Shown here: piece after piece, positions 6,487-13,316 of the stretch
Layout of the letters: every line of letters begins with the position of its first letter
Position numbering within the stretch: position 1 is the first letter of the stretch
Origin: DATBRC01 sp036560485
Lineage (GTDB): Bacteria > Pseudomonadota > Gammaproteobacteria > Burkholderiales > Burkholderiaceae_D
Length of the DNA: 13,316 bases
Direction: 5' to 3'
NCBI GenBank assembly: GCA_036560485.1
Contig: DATBRC010000036.1
Location: 1-13,316 of the forward strand
Notes under the pieces: generated by a model
What the model saw: only the letters and a program-made list of their open reading frames with translations
Told to the model about the DNA's origin: nothing
Databases searched by the model: none
Made by a program: the position numbers and the translations under genes

Positions 6487-7929
6487 ATGAGTGAGCAAAG
6501 AATCGAACATGACTTGCTGGGAGAGCGAGAGATTCCCGCCGAGGCCTATTATGGCGTGCATACATTGCGTGCGGTCGAAAACTTCCCGATTAGCGGCATC
6601 CCGCTATCAACATGGACCGAGCTTGTGCTAGCCCTTGCGACGGTGAAGGAAGCTGCTGCAGTGGCAAACAACAAGCTGGGTCTGCTCGGGAAGGAGCGAG
6701 CAGATGCGATTGTCGCTGCGTGTGAAGATGTTCGTCACGGCCGCTTGCACGATCAGTTTGTTGTTGACGTGATCCAAGGCGGAGCAGGAACCTCTACCAA
6801 CATGAATGCCAACGAGGTTATCGCCAACCTCGCTCTTGAGCACCTTGGCCATGGTCGCGGCAGCTATGATGTCTTACACCCCAATGAGCACGTCAACCTG
6901 GGACAAAGCACAAACGATGTGTATCCGACTGCGCTGCGGCTGGCAGCATACAAAGGCATATTCAGGCTCATCGGCACGATGGAAATTCTCAAGCAGTCCT
7001 TCAGGGCGAAGGCAGAAGAATTTGCGGATGTGCTGAAGATGGGCCGAACACAACTGCAAGACGCCGTGCCAATGACACTTGGCCAGGAGTTCGGTGCGTT
7101 CGCCGTCATGATCGGAGAAGATCAGGAGCGGTTGCGCGAGGCGTCTATGCTGATGTGTGAAATAAATCTGGGCGCGACGGCAATCGGAACCGGCATCAAT
7201 ACCCCGCCCGAATACGCGGCACTGGTTTGCCTCGAGTTGGCCAGCCTTTCCGGCATTCCTGTCTCAACGTCACCGGATCTCGTTGAGGCCACGCAGGACG
7301 TCGGCTCTTTTGTGCAGCTCTCGGGCGTGCTCAAGCGCGTGGCGGTGAAGCTGTCGAAAATCTGCAACGACTTGCGCCTGCTGTCGAGCGGGCCGCGAGC
7401 TGGTTTCAATGAAATCAATCTCCCGCCCATGCAGGCAGGATCGAGCATCATGCCGGGCAAGGTCAATCCGGTCATCCCGGAGGTCGTCAATCAAGTCGCG
7501 TTCGAGGTCATCGGAAACGATGTCACGATCAGTTTTGCCGCCGAGGGCGGGCAACTGCAACTGAACGCCTTCGAACCCATCATTGGCTACAGCCTGTACA
7601 AAAGTCTCTCCCACCTGAGCAATGCCTGCGACGTGCTCGCGAGTCGTTGCGTGAATGGCATCACTGCGAATCGCGCCAGACTGCAATCGCTTGTTGAAAA
7701 CTCCATCGGCGTCGTCACTGCGCTCAATCCCTATCTCGGATATCCGGCAGCCACAAGACTGGCACAAGAAGCGCTGATAAGTGGCCGCGGTGTCTCGGAA
7801 CTGGTGCTGGAACAAGGACTGATGACGGCAACGCAATTGGCATGCATTTTGCAACCAGAGTCATTGACCCAGCCACGTCGCCTGAATGGCGCAGTGCTGG
7901 TGGAACGCAGCACCCAAGAACAAGAGTAA
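6487..7929 (+). CDS. aspA: Aspartate ammonia-lyase (aspartase)
   Basis: A 480-aa member of the aspartase/fumarase superfamily, matching the usual length (E. coli AspA is 478). It catalyses L-aspartate to fumarate plus ammonia as a cytosolic homotetramer. Family blocks visible: RIEHDLLGEREIPAEAYYGV at the start; GGAGTSTNMNANEV; GQSTNDVYPTALR; MGRTQLQDAVPMTLGQEF; LGATAIGTG; and the signature GSSIMPGKVNP at 318-328, whose flexible loop carries the catalytic serine (S319). NEHVN and LQDAVPMT choices fit aspartase rather than class II fumarase. The start at 6487 is supported by AGAGGA at 6474-6479 (7-nt spacing). An in-frame ATG at 6481, two codons earlier, is also possible. It sits 240 bp before the importer genes and after the racemase and porin genes, so L-aspartate from uptake or racemisation would feed into the TCA cycle as fumarate. 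Confidence 0.95.
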   Translation: MSEQRIEHDLLGEREIPAEAYYGVHTLRAVENFPISGIPLSTWTELVLALATVKEAAAVANNKLGLLGKERADAIVAACEDVRHGRLHDQFVVDVIQGGAGTSTNMNANEVIANLALEHLGHGRGSYDVLHPNEHVNLGQSTNDVYPTALRLAAYKGIFRLIGTMEILKQSFRAKAEEFADVLKMGRTQLQDAVPMTLGQEFGAFAVMIGEDQERLREASMLMCEINLGATAIGTGINTPPEYAALVCLELASLSGIPVSTSPDLVEATQDVGSFVQLSGVLKRVAVKLSKICNDLRLLSSGPRAGFNEINLPPMQAGSSIMPGKVNPVIPEVVNQVAFEVIGNDVTISFAAEGGQLQLNAFEPIIGYSLYKSLSHLSNACDVLASRCVNGITANRARLQSLVENSIGVVTALNPYLGYPAATRLAQEALISGRGVSELVLEQGLMTATQLACILQPESLTQPRRLNGAVLVERSTQEQE

Positions 7930-8170
7930 GCGACTGCCGCACGTCGCAAAACAAGGCTGGCGAGAACTGCCGGTGCAGCGATCAAGAACTTCACGGCATG
8001 ATTACGTTGATTGGCGAAATGAGAAAAATTGAGCTGATCGCGACCGCAGCAATGCAGTGCAAAGGGACTGAAATTTATCTGTTCAATATCTATACGGAGG
8101 ATACGGACCGAAAGGAATTTGAAGGTTTCTAAGGGCAGGTGTTCTATTCATACTTTAAAAAGGTTACAAC
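7930..8170 (+). other. aspA-gltI intergenic region with a doubtful 44-aa ORF
   Basis: A frame at 7998-8132 (ATG start) encodes 44 aa, MITLIGEMRKIELIATAAMQ and onward, ending EFEGF. It has no good ribosome binding site and no family I know, so I do not call it a gene. The gltI ribosome binding site (AAAAGG, 8158-8163) lies at the right edge. A gltI promoter could be in this interval, but no strong one is visible. Confidence 0.3.
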
Positions 8171-9076
8171 ATGAAGGCTATTAAATTCGCAACCGCACTG
8201 ATCGCCGCGGGACTTTTCTTCAACACAGCCCAGGCCCAAGAGTCCGCGACCCTGAAAAAAATCAAGGCGTCGGGATCTATCACGCTTGGCGTGCGAGAAT
8301 CCTCCGTGCCGTTTACTTATCTGGACGACAAGCAGAACTACCAGGGCTATTCGCTCGATCTGTGCATGAAGGTTGTCTCTGCCATTCAGAAGCAACTTCA
8401 CTTGAGCCAGCTCGCTGTGAAGCTCAATCCGGTCACCTCCGCCACCCGTATTCCGCTGATGGCCAACGGCACGATCGACCTCGAATGCGGTTCCACCACC
8501 AATAACGCCGAGCGCCAGCAACAGGTCGCATTTGCGCCCAGCATGTTCCTGACTGCGACGCGCCTGCTCTCGAAAAAATCGTCCCATATCAATGGTCTAG
8601 CCGACCTCAAGGGCAAGATCCTGGTGTCGACATCCGGCACGGCCAATCTGAAGGAACTTACCGCGCTCAACGCCGAACGCAATCTGGGCATCACCATCGT
8701 CCCGGCGAAAGATCACGCCGAGGCATTTCTGATGGTTGAGACCGGACGTGCCGCCGCGTTCGGCATGGATGACGTGCTGTTGGCTTCGCTCGCGGCGAGC
8801 TCGAAAACGCCTGCTGCGTACATGATCAGTCAGGAGTCGCTCATACCTGAGCCATACGGCATCATGATGCGACGCGGCGACCCCGAGTTCAAGAAACTCG
8901 TCGATGCGGAAATCAGCCGCATCTACACATCCGGTGAAATCAATCGCATTTACGCGAAGTGGTTCCAGTCTCCGATCCCGCCGAAAGGAATCAACCTGAA
9001 CTGGCCAATGACCGAGCAGTTGAAGAACGCATTCAAGAACCCGACTGATTCGCCCAATCCCGCTGCATACAAGTAA
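8171..9076 (+). CDS. gltI: Glutamate/aspartate ABC transporter, periplasmic binding protein
   Basis: A 301-aa type-II periplasmic solute-binding protein (SBP_bac_3, PAAT family), closest in pattern to E. coli GltI (YbeJ). Residues 1-22 are a signal peptide ending AQA. The first lobe begins LKKIKASGSITLGVRESSVP, followed by FTYLDDKQNYQGYSLDLC and later IDLECGSTTNNAERQQQVAF, a block typical of glutamate/aspartate binders. The C-terminal end carries INRIYAKWFQSPIPPKG, also characteristic. It captures L-glutamate/L-aspartate in the periplasm and delivers it to GltJK. The ATG at 8171 has AAAAGG 7 nt upstream. It is the first gene of gltIJKL; the 194-bp gap to gltJ with its hairpin suits higher expression of the binding protein than of the membrane parts. 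Confidence 0.92.
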   Translation: MKAIKFATALIAAGLFFNTAQAQESATLKKIKASGSITLGVRESSVPFTYLDDKQNYQGYSLDLCMKVVSAIQKQLHLSQLAVKLNPVTSATRIPLMANGTIDLECGSTTNNAERQQQVAFAPSMFLTATRLLSKKSSHINGLADLKGKILVSTSGTANLKELTALNAERNLGITIVPAKDHAEAFLMVETGRAAAFGMDDVLLASLAASSKTPAAYMISQESLIPEPYGIMMRRGDPEFKKLVDAEISRIYTSGEINRIYAKWFQSPIPPKGINLNWPMTEQLKNAFKNPTDSPNPAAYK

Positions 9077-9174
9077 GGATCGGGCAAGCAGTATAGAGCT
9101 TGTTGAAAGCAGTAAGGGGGCGGCTTTATCACGGCCTCGCTTTCCTTGCTGTCAAGTGTGGAGAAGGAAGGGAG

Positions 9175-9209
9175 CTTGCCTTGCATGAAGTAAAACATGG
9201 CAAGGCAAG
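9175..9209. promoter_or_regulatory. Stem-loop between gltI and gltJ
   Basis: CTTGCCTTGCATG (9175-9187) pairs with CATGGCAAGGCAAG (9196-9209), giving 13 pairs with a single bulged G and an 8-nt loop. A weak T-rich tail (TTTCATT) follows. Position after a binding-protein gene suggests partial termination or protection of gltI mRNA from 3' decay, giving excess binding protein over permease. Confidence 0.55.
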
Positions 9210-9270
9210 TTTCATTGCTGGTGGCGCTGCGTAAAGGAACGCGACCGTAGCGTATTAGAACGAGGGATGC

Positions 9271-10020
9271 ATGAACTACAACTGGAACTGGTCCATACTC
9301 TGGAGCACGCCTGTCGACGGAACGGGGACATATTTCGGTTCCCTGCTCTGGGGTCTGGCATGGACAATCGGGACATCCTTGCTGGCGTGGCTGATCGCGC
9401 TCGCTCTGGGCGCCGTCATCGGCACGTTACGGAGCCTGCCGGGGAAAGCCGCTGCCATCAGCACTGCGTACGTTGAGTTGTTTCGTAACATTCCGCTGCT
9501 GGTTCAAATGTTTCTCTGGTACTTCGTCGTCCCCGAACTTCTTCCTGTGGCCGCTGGTGACTGGCTGAAGTCCCTGCCGAACAGCGCATTTGTAACTGCG
9601 GTGCTGTCGCTTGGCTTCTATACCTCATCGCGTGTTGCGGTTCAGGTTACGTCTGGGATCATGGCGCTGCCGCGCGGCCAGCGCATGGCCGGTACCGCGC
9701 TCGGCCTGACCCTGCCTCAAACCTATCGCTACATTGTATTGCCTCAGGCATTCCGCATCATTCTGCCGCCATTGACCAACGAATTCGTGAACATCGTCAA
9801 GAACAGCGCCGTGGCATCGACCATCGGCTTGATGGAACTGACCGCCAGCACACGCTCGATGCAGGAGTTCACGTTCCAGGTATTCGAGGCATTCACTGCC
9901 GCAACGCTTCTTTATCTCGGCCTGAACATGCTCGTGGTTCGTTTCATGCGTCACATCGAAAAACGCAGCGCCGTCCCTGGCCTGATCGCAGTCGGCAGTG
10001 CCGGCATGGGAGGCAAGTGA
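9271..10020 (+). CDS. gltJ: Glutamate/aspartate ABC transporter permease 1
   Basis: A 249-aa inner-membrane permease of the polar amino-acid (HisM/GltJ) type. Hydrophobic stretches at about 21-52, 63-92, 105-130 and 200-225 indicate about five membrane helices. Family motifs are ELFRNIPLLVQMFLWYFVVP (69-88) and the cytoplasmic coupling loop (EAA motif) around 140-170, GTALGLTLPQTYRYIVLPQA. This loop docks on the GltL ATPase. The N-terminal MNYNWNWSILW is typical of GltJ. The ATG at 9271 follows GAGGG with short 4-nt spacing. An overlapping frame at 9267 is out of phase and not real. Its stop overlaps the gltK start (TGATG), so the two permease halves are translationally coupled, fitting a 1:1 heterodimer. 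Confidence 0.92.
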   Translation: MNYNWNWSILWSTPVDGTGTYFGSLLWGLAWTIGTSLLAWLIALALGAVIGTLRSLPGKAAAISTAYVELFRNIPLLVQMFLWYFVVPELLPVAAGDWLKSLPNSAFVTAVLSLGFYTSSRVAVQVTSGIMALPRGQRMAGTALGLTLPQTYRYIVLPQAFRIILPPLTNEFVNIVKNSAVASTIGLMELTASTRSMQEFTFQVFEAFTAATLLYLGLNMLVVRFMRHIEKRSAVPGLIAVGSAGMGGK

Positions 10021-10712
10021 TGTCTGATATCTTCGATTTTGACGTTATCCAGCGCTCATGGGTCTATCTGTTCCAGACAGGCATGGCGTTCACACTAAAG
10101 CTCACGCTCTTTTCGATGACCGGAGGGGTCGTTCTCGGGACGATGCTCGCGATGCTTCGCCTGTCGAGTAACAAGACACTGGCATGGGCGGCCGCCGCCT
10201 ACGTCAACTTCATTCGTGCCATCCCGTTGGTCTTGGTGATTTTCTGGTTCTACTTCCTGATGCCTTATATCGGCGCGTGGGTGATCGGCGCGAATCAACC
10301 AGTGACGGTCGGTGCGCTGACCTCGTCGCTGGTGACCTTCATTCTGTTCGAGTCCGCCTACTATTGCGAGATCATGCGTGCCGGCATCCAGTCCATCCCG
10401 CGCGGCCAGGTGTGGGCCGGACAGGCATTGGGCATGAATTACTGGCAGACCATGGGGTATATCGTGTTGCCTCAGGCATTGCGCAACATGCTTCCGGTGC
10501 TGCTCACACAGACCATCGTTCTGTTTCAGGACGTGTCGCTGGTCTACGTGCTGTCGATCACCGACTTCGTCGGCGCAGCGTCCCAAGTTGCGCACCGTGA
10601 CGGTCGGCTGGTTGAAATGTACCTCTTTGTAGCGATGGTCTACTTCGCCATGTGCTTTGGTCTCTCCTTACTGATAAGGAAGTTGAGCCAGAGAGTGGCG
10701 GTAATTCGATAG
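10020..10712 (+). CDS. gltK: Glutamate/aspartate ABC transporter permease 2
   Basis: A 230-aa inner-membrane permease partnering GltJ. Family motifs are FIRAIPLVLVIFWFYFLMP (64-82), the ESAYYCEIMRAGIQSIPRGQ block (111-130) that marks this family, and the coupling loop AGQALGMNYWQTMGYIVLPQ (133-152). Five or so membrane helices are apparent. The ATG at 10020 shares one base with the gltJ stop codon and has GGGAGG at 10008-10013 with 6-nt spacing. A GTG one codon earlier (10017) is less likely. The next gene, gltL, follows after 80 bp. Confidence 0.92.
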   Translation: MSDIFDFDVIQRSWVYLFQTGMAFTLKLTLFSMTGGVVLGTMLAMLRLSSNKTLAWAAAAYVNFIRAIPLVLVIFWFYFLMPYIGAWVIGANQPVTVGALTSSLVTFILFESAYYCEIMRAGIQSIPRGQVWAGQALGMNYWQTMGYIVLPQALRNMLPVLLTQTIVLFQDVSLVYVLSITDFVGAASQVAHRDGRLVEMYLFVAMVYFAMCFGLSLLIRKLSQRVAVIR

Positions 10713-10792
10713 GGAACGGCCGAAAGGCGGAATTCGTTGCCGAGGAAAGGGGTGATTCTCGATCCAAGGCTGGCATACAGTATGGAGATGAC

Positions 10793-11521
10793 ATGATCGA
10801 TATTTCAAACATAAGCAAGTGGTATGGCAGCTTTCAGGTCTTGAAAGACTGCACAACGAATGTCTCCAAAGGGGATGTGATGGTGGTATGCGGCCCGTCC
10901 GGATCCGGCAAGTCGACACTGATCAAAACCGTCAACGGACTTGAACCGGTTCAGAAGGGTTCAATTGCCGTCAATGGGACTCTTGTTACCGATCCGAAAA
11001 CGAATCTCTCAAAGCTTCGTGCACGCATCGGCATGGTGTTTCAGAACTTCGAACTGTTTCCGCATCTATCGATCCGCCAGAACCTGACGATCGGGCAGGT
11101 CAAGGTACTCGGACGCAACGAGGAGGAAGCAACGGAGAAGGGATTGAAATATCTGGATCGCGTCGGCCTCATCGCGCAGAAGGACAAATTTCCAGGCCAG
11201 CTATCGGGCGGTCAGCAGCAGCGCGTCGCGATTGCGCGCGCGCTGGCGATGGACCCGATTGCGATGCTGTTCGACGAGCCGACGTCGGCGCTCGATCCGG
11301 AAATGATCAACGAGGTGCTTGACGTGATGGTGAGCCTGGCGAAGGATGGCATGACGATGATGGTGGTGACCCATGAAATGGGCTTCGCCAAGCGCGTCGC
11401 CAACCGTATCGTATTCATGGACAAGGGCAGCATTGTCGACGACTGCACAAAGGAAGAATTTTTTGGCTCGCCGCGGTCGGACCGCGCAAAGGATTTTCTT
11501 GCAAAAATCATCACGCATTGA
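10793..11521 (+). CDS. gltL: Glutamate/aspartate ABC transporter ATP-binding protein
   Basis: A 242-aa ATPase of the polar amino-acid uptake family that drives import through GltJK from the cytoplasmic face. All ABC motifs are present: Walker A GPSGSGKST (34-42), Q-loop Gln84 in VFQNFELFPH, signature LSGGQQQR (137-144), Walker B AMLFDEP (157-163), D-loop SALD and switch His194 in VVTHEMGFAKRV. Length is typical (about 241). The start at 10793 has GGAG with 5-nt spacing; an in-frame extension back to 10652 would run into gltK and is not credible. It closes the gltIJKL set. The 80-bp gap after gltK is longer than usual in such operons but contains no strong terminator. Confidence 0.94.
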   Translation: MIDISNISKWYGSFQVLKDCTTNVSKGDVMVVCGPSGSGKSTLIKTVNGLEPVQKGSIAVNGTLVTDPKTNLSKLRARIGMVFQNFELFPHLSIRQNLTIGQVKVLGRNEEEATEKGLKYLDRVGLIAQKDKFPGQLSGGQQQRVAIARALAMDPIAMLFDEPTSALDPEMINEVLDVMVSLAKDGMTMMVVTHEMGFAKRVANRIVFMDKGSIVDDCTKEEFFGSPRSDRAKDFLAKIITH

Positions 11522-11788
11522 TTGCCGTCGAATCCGGGGTGAATATCGCCATGACACGCGCTTGCTGCGCTGCCTGCGGCAAGCGCGTGCCCGATGCGGT
11601 GCCGAAAAAACATAACGACAACATTATGATCCTGGGCAGCCAGTCATGTACCTGGCTGGAAGCGATGATGCCCCTCAATGGCGCGGGGCTATGACGTCGG
11701 CCCGCACGACACGATGGGGCGAAGGTGCCTAACCCTCGTGTCGCCAACTAGCGCAGCAAACCCATGAATGACATCGAAAGCCGACAAT
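11522..11788. other. Region after gltL with a GC-rich stem-loop and a small Cys-rich ORF
   Basis: An 11-bp perfect stem (CACGCGCTTGC at 11555-11565 with GCAAGCGCGTG at 11579-11589, 13-nt loop) lies 33 bp past the gltL stop. It has no T-run; it may end the transcript in a rho-assisted way. An ATG frame at 11551-11694 (47 aa, beginning MTRACCAACGK) overlaps the stem and contains four cysteines. Its ribosome binding site is poor. A second 8-bp dyad (CGACACGA/TCGTGTCG) is at 11707-11714 and 11736-11743. Confidence 0.35.
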
Positions 11789-12565
11789 TCACTGCTTCTG
11801 AAATGACGAAGGCTTGGCCATCTTCGTCAACTGATTGAACATGAATTGCGGCGCGATGCGACTCATGAGCTTCAGTACGTTAGCGAGGCCGGGTCGGATT
11901 TCCAGCTTGCCCGCTTCGATCCCCGCTATCGCGTGATTGACCAGTACCTCCACGTCCATCCCCTTCTGCCCCTTCATTTCTTCCTCGAACTCGCCCCGGA
12001 ACAACGGTGTCTCCACAGCCGGCGGAGCCAATTCAATCACGCTAACCCCCATCCCTTCAAGCTGCACGCGCAGCGACTGAGTGAATGAGTGAATGGCCGC
12101 CTTCGTGGCGCAATAGAGCGGCGATATAGCCATAGGAATGAAGGCCAGGCCGGACGAGACGTTGATGATCAGCGCGCCCTTACGGGTTTTGAGATGCGGC
12201 AGAAACTGCTGAACCATCCGCACCGTCCCGCTCAAGTTGATCTCGATTTCTCGCGTGACGTCAGTCAGCTCGCGATGCCGATTAAGGTTCAAATTACGCA
12301 TGATTCCCGCGTTGTTGATCAGCGTGTCGAGCGCCGGAAACTGCGCGAGCACATTGTCATACAGCGCTACGATCGCCTCAGGATCGCTCACATCGCTCTT
12401 GAAGGTGTGAATATCGGGAAGCATTCGTTTGGCTGCAGTGAGCTTTTCTTGATCGCGGCCGGTGACGATCACTGTGTTACCGCGTTGAAGAAGTTGCTTC
12501 GCCAGTTCAAAACCAATACCGCTTGTGCCACCGGTTATTAAGACGGTTTTTTTCTCCAGCTTCAT
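11789..12565 (-). CDS. Short-chain dehydrogenase/reductase (SDR), classical type
   Basis: A 258-aa Rossmann-fold NAD(P)-dependent oxidoreductase. Visible motifs: cofactor-binding TGGTSGIG (11-18), the Asp of SDVSD near 58-61, NNAG (84-87), Asn110 in EINLSG, catalytic Ser138 in NVSSG and Tyr151-x-x-x-Lys155 in YCATK. After the active site comes APPAVETPLF. Arginine 37 after the second beta strand (VTGRD) favours NADP(H). The pattern resembles DltE-like SDRs of unknown substrate; the specific reaction cannot be read. The start at 12565 follows AAGGAG on the minus strand with 6-nt spacing. The gene is divergent from an HxlR regulator (117 bp apart), a common pairing in which the regulator controls the reductase. 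No visible link to the aspartate genes. Confidence 0.9.
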   Translation of the reverse strand: MKLEKKTVLITGGTSGIGFELAKQLLQRGNTVIVTGRDQEKLTAAKRMLPDIHTFKSDVSDPEAIVALYDNVLAQFPALDTLINNAGIMRNLNLNRHRELTDVTREIEINLSGTVRMVQQFLPHLKTRKGALIINVSSGLAFIPMAISPLYCATKAAIHSFTQSLRVQLEGMGVSVIELAPPAVETPLFRGEFEEEMKGQKGMDVEVLVNHAIAGIEAGKLEIRPGLANVLKLMSRIAPQFMFNQLTKMAKPSSFQKQ

Positions 12566-12682
12566 GTGAGACTCCTTGTATTTTGTTGATAATTCTTGAT
12601 CTCGGCATTATTGCGCGCAATACTCTCTAAATGAAAGTAGGCACAGAAAAGTTTCATACTTACCTAAAAGAGAGTGAAGAAA
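12566..12682. promoter_or_regulatory. Divergent SDR/HxlR promoter region
   Basis: The 117 bp between the two start codons must hold both promoters. AAGTA at about 12635 and TACTT at about 12658 form a short inverted repeat just upstream of the HxlR gene. TACTTAC resembles half-sites seen upstream of other HxlR-regulated reductase genes. Too short to be sure. Confidence 0.3.
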
Positions 12683-13120
12683 ATGTCCAAGCTATCGCAG
12701 TTCACCGAGACACAAATTGCAGCGGCCAAGTATTACGCCACTCAAACTCCTCCCAACGATCTCGACCCCAGAATCGAGAGCTTGGTGAAAGAATTAATCG
12801 GCCGCGTTGCAGACAAGTGGACCATGCTGATTCTTGAAGTGTTAGCGGAAAAGGGCGAGCTGCGATTCACTCGCTTAGGCGAATTGATCGATGGCATCAG
12901 CCAAAAAATGCTCACACAAACTTTGCGTCAAATGGAACGCGATGGCCTCATTACGAGAACCGTGCATCCCGTCGTGCCGCCCAAAGTCGAATACAAATTA
13001 ACGCATTTAGGCTTGGGTCTCGGCGCAGCCTTTTGCGGCGTATGGATATGGGCAGCAGAAAACCTCACGCGCATTGAGCAGGCGCGCCGGGAATTCGATG
13101 GAAAGACCAAGACGGATTGA
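12683..13120 (+). CDS. HxlR-family winged helix-turn-helix transcriptional regulator
   Basis: A 145-aa DNA-binding protein of the HxlR family. The winged helix spans about 33-115: VADKWTMLILEVL (42-54), the recognition part RFTRLGELIDGISQKMLTQT (61-80), LRQMERDGLITRTVHPVVPP (81-100), and VEYKLTHLGLGL (102-113) forming the wing and the family's conserved VEYxLT-x-x-G motif. Many HxlR proteins sense thiol or carbonyl stress through an N-terminal Cys. This one has only Cys118 in the C-terminal dimerisation helix, so it probably uses another signal. The ATG at 12683 is preferred with AAGAGAG upstream; a GTG at 12674 is in frame three codons earlier. It is divergent from the SDR gene and likely regulates it. 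Confidence 0.9.
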   Translation: MSKLSQFTETQIAAAKYYATQTPPNDLDPRIESLVKELIGRVADKWTMLILEVLAEKGELRFTRLGELIDGISQKMLTQTLRQMERDGLITRTVHPVVPPKVEYKLTHLGLGLGAAFCGVWIWAAENLTRIEQARREFDGKTKTD

Positions 13121-13149
13121 TTGGCCATAATCCTCACAGAGGCAACAGA

Positions 13150-13236
13150 ATGGTAAACATCGATTGGAAACGCGATAGCAAGATCATCAATGCGATTCTC
13201 GATGATGTTTTAAAAGACTATCCCAAACGTCGTTGA
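13150..13236 (+). CDS. 28-codon ORF sharing its C-terminal tail with the left-end gene
   Basis: The frame encodes MVNIDWKRD followed by SKIINAILDDVLKDYPKRR. The ATG has a good ribosome binding site (AGAGG, 13138-13142, 7-nt spacing), which makes translation plausible. The last 19 residues are identical to those of the 91-aa protein at 81-356 because both lie in the inverted repeat; upstream of that the codons diverge, though a basic KR/RER pattern remains. It could be a real micro-gene, or the 3' remnant of a paralogue that lost its front half. It begins 29 bp after the HxlR stop on the same strand. Confidence 0.4.
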   Translation: MVNIDWKRDSKIINAILDDVLKDYPKRR

Positions 13237-13316
13237 AACTAAACGCTGTTCCATTGTGCATACTATCCATCCAAACCGGCAACCGGGCAACGGGTTGGAT
13301 CGGAATGTGGTTTTGG
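13176..13316. repeat. Right arm of the perfect terminal inverted repeat
   Basis: Exact reverse complement of 1-141; the first mismatch is at base 13175. It contains the last 19 codons and stop of the small ORF at 13150-13236 and 80 bases beyond. The hairpin in the non-coding part is at 13269-13278 with 13291-13300. As on the left, the true repeat may extend outside the window. Confidence 0.95.

Noticed and set aside
7270..7854. Long minus-strand frame opposite aspA
   Set aside because: It is an antisense shadow of conserved aspartase codons and lacks any independent signal.
10652..10792. 47-codon upstream extension of gltL
   Set aside because: It overlaps the gltK reading frame and lacks family resemblance; the family start is MIDISNISKWYG at 10793.
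11707..11743. 8-bp dyad as a terminator for the glt operon
   Set aside because: The loop is 21 nt and there is no T-run; pairing this weak can occur by chance.
1..13316. CRISPR array, tRNA, rRNA or intact insertion sequence
   Set aside because: No regularly spaced repeats, no cloverleaf or rRNA-like sequence, and no transposase or recombinase frame was seen on either strand.

Overview
The window looks like betaproteobacterial DNA, most likely Burkholderiales and possibly Oxalobacteraceae-like. The evidence is a Neisseria/Burkholderia-type trimeric porin ending in Phe, a GltIJKL-type amino-acid ABC transporter, an HxlR regulator and several LysR-like regulatory features. This placement is inference from protein character; no rRNA or tRNA gene is present. 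The middle and right parts are well-packed genes. The first ~1.3 kb and about 5.5-6.5 kb are AT-richer and gene-poor, with broken or unrecognised reading frames, as in an island that has been rearranged.

Layout. 1-141: one arm of a perfect 141-bp inverted repeat whose other arm is 13176-13316, exactly at the two window ends. 81-356 (-): small unknown gene. 797-1136 (-): N-terminal stub of a DctA/GltP-type dicarboxylate/amino-acid symporter running into an unrelated reading frame. 1374-2849 (+): protein with two fused aspartate/glutamate racemase domains, the first lacking one catalytic cysteine. 3235-4149 (-): HypT/YjiE-like LysR regulator. 4449-5462 (+): porin. 5463-6486: gene-poor stretch with palindromes, a terminator and decayed frames. 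6487-7929 (+): aspartate ammonia-lyase (aspA). 8171-11521 (+): gltI, gltJ, gltK and gltL for an acidic amino-acid ABC importer. 11789-12565 (-): short-chain dehydrogenase, divergent from an HxlR regulator at 12683-13120 (+). 13150-13236 (+): 28-codon ORF sharing its last 19 codons with the gene at 81-356.

Functionally, 1.4-11.5 kb reads as one acidic amino-acid utilisation module. The porin would admit substrate through the outer membrane, GltI would bind aspartate/glutamate in the periplasm, and GltJKL would import it. The racemase could interconvert D- and L-aspartate (or glutamate), and AspA would deaminate L-aspartate to fumarate and ammonia for the TCA cycle. The LysR regulator divergent from the porin is the obvious candidate controller. 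The symporter stub next to the racemase suggests a second transporter was once part of the locus and was lost.

The inverted repeat at the extreme ends needs care. Its length equals a common maximum k-mer of metagenome assemblers, so its exact extent may reflect assembly-graph overlap. It still implies that this segment is bordered on both sides by the same sequence in opposite orientation.
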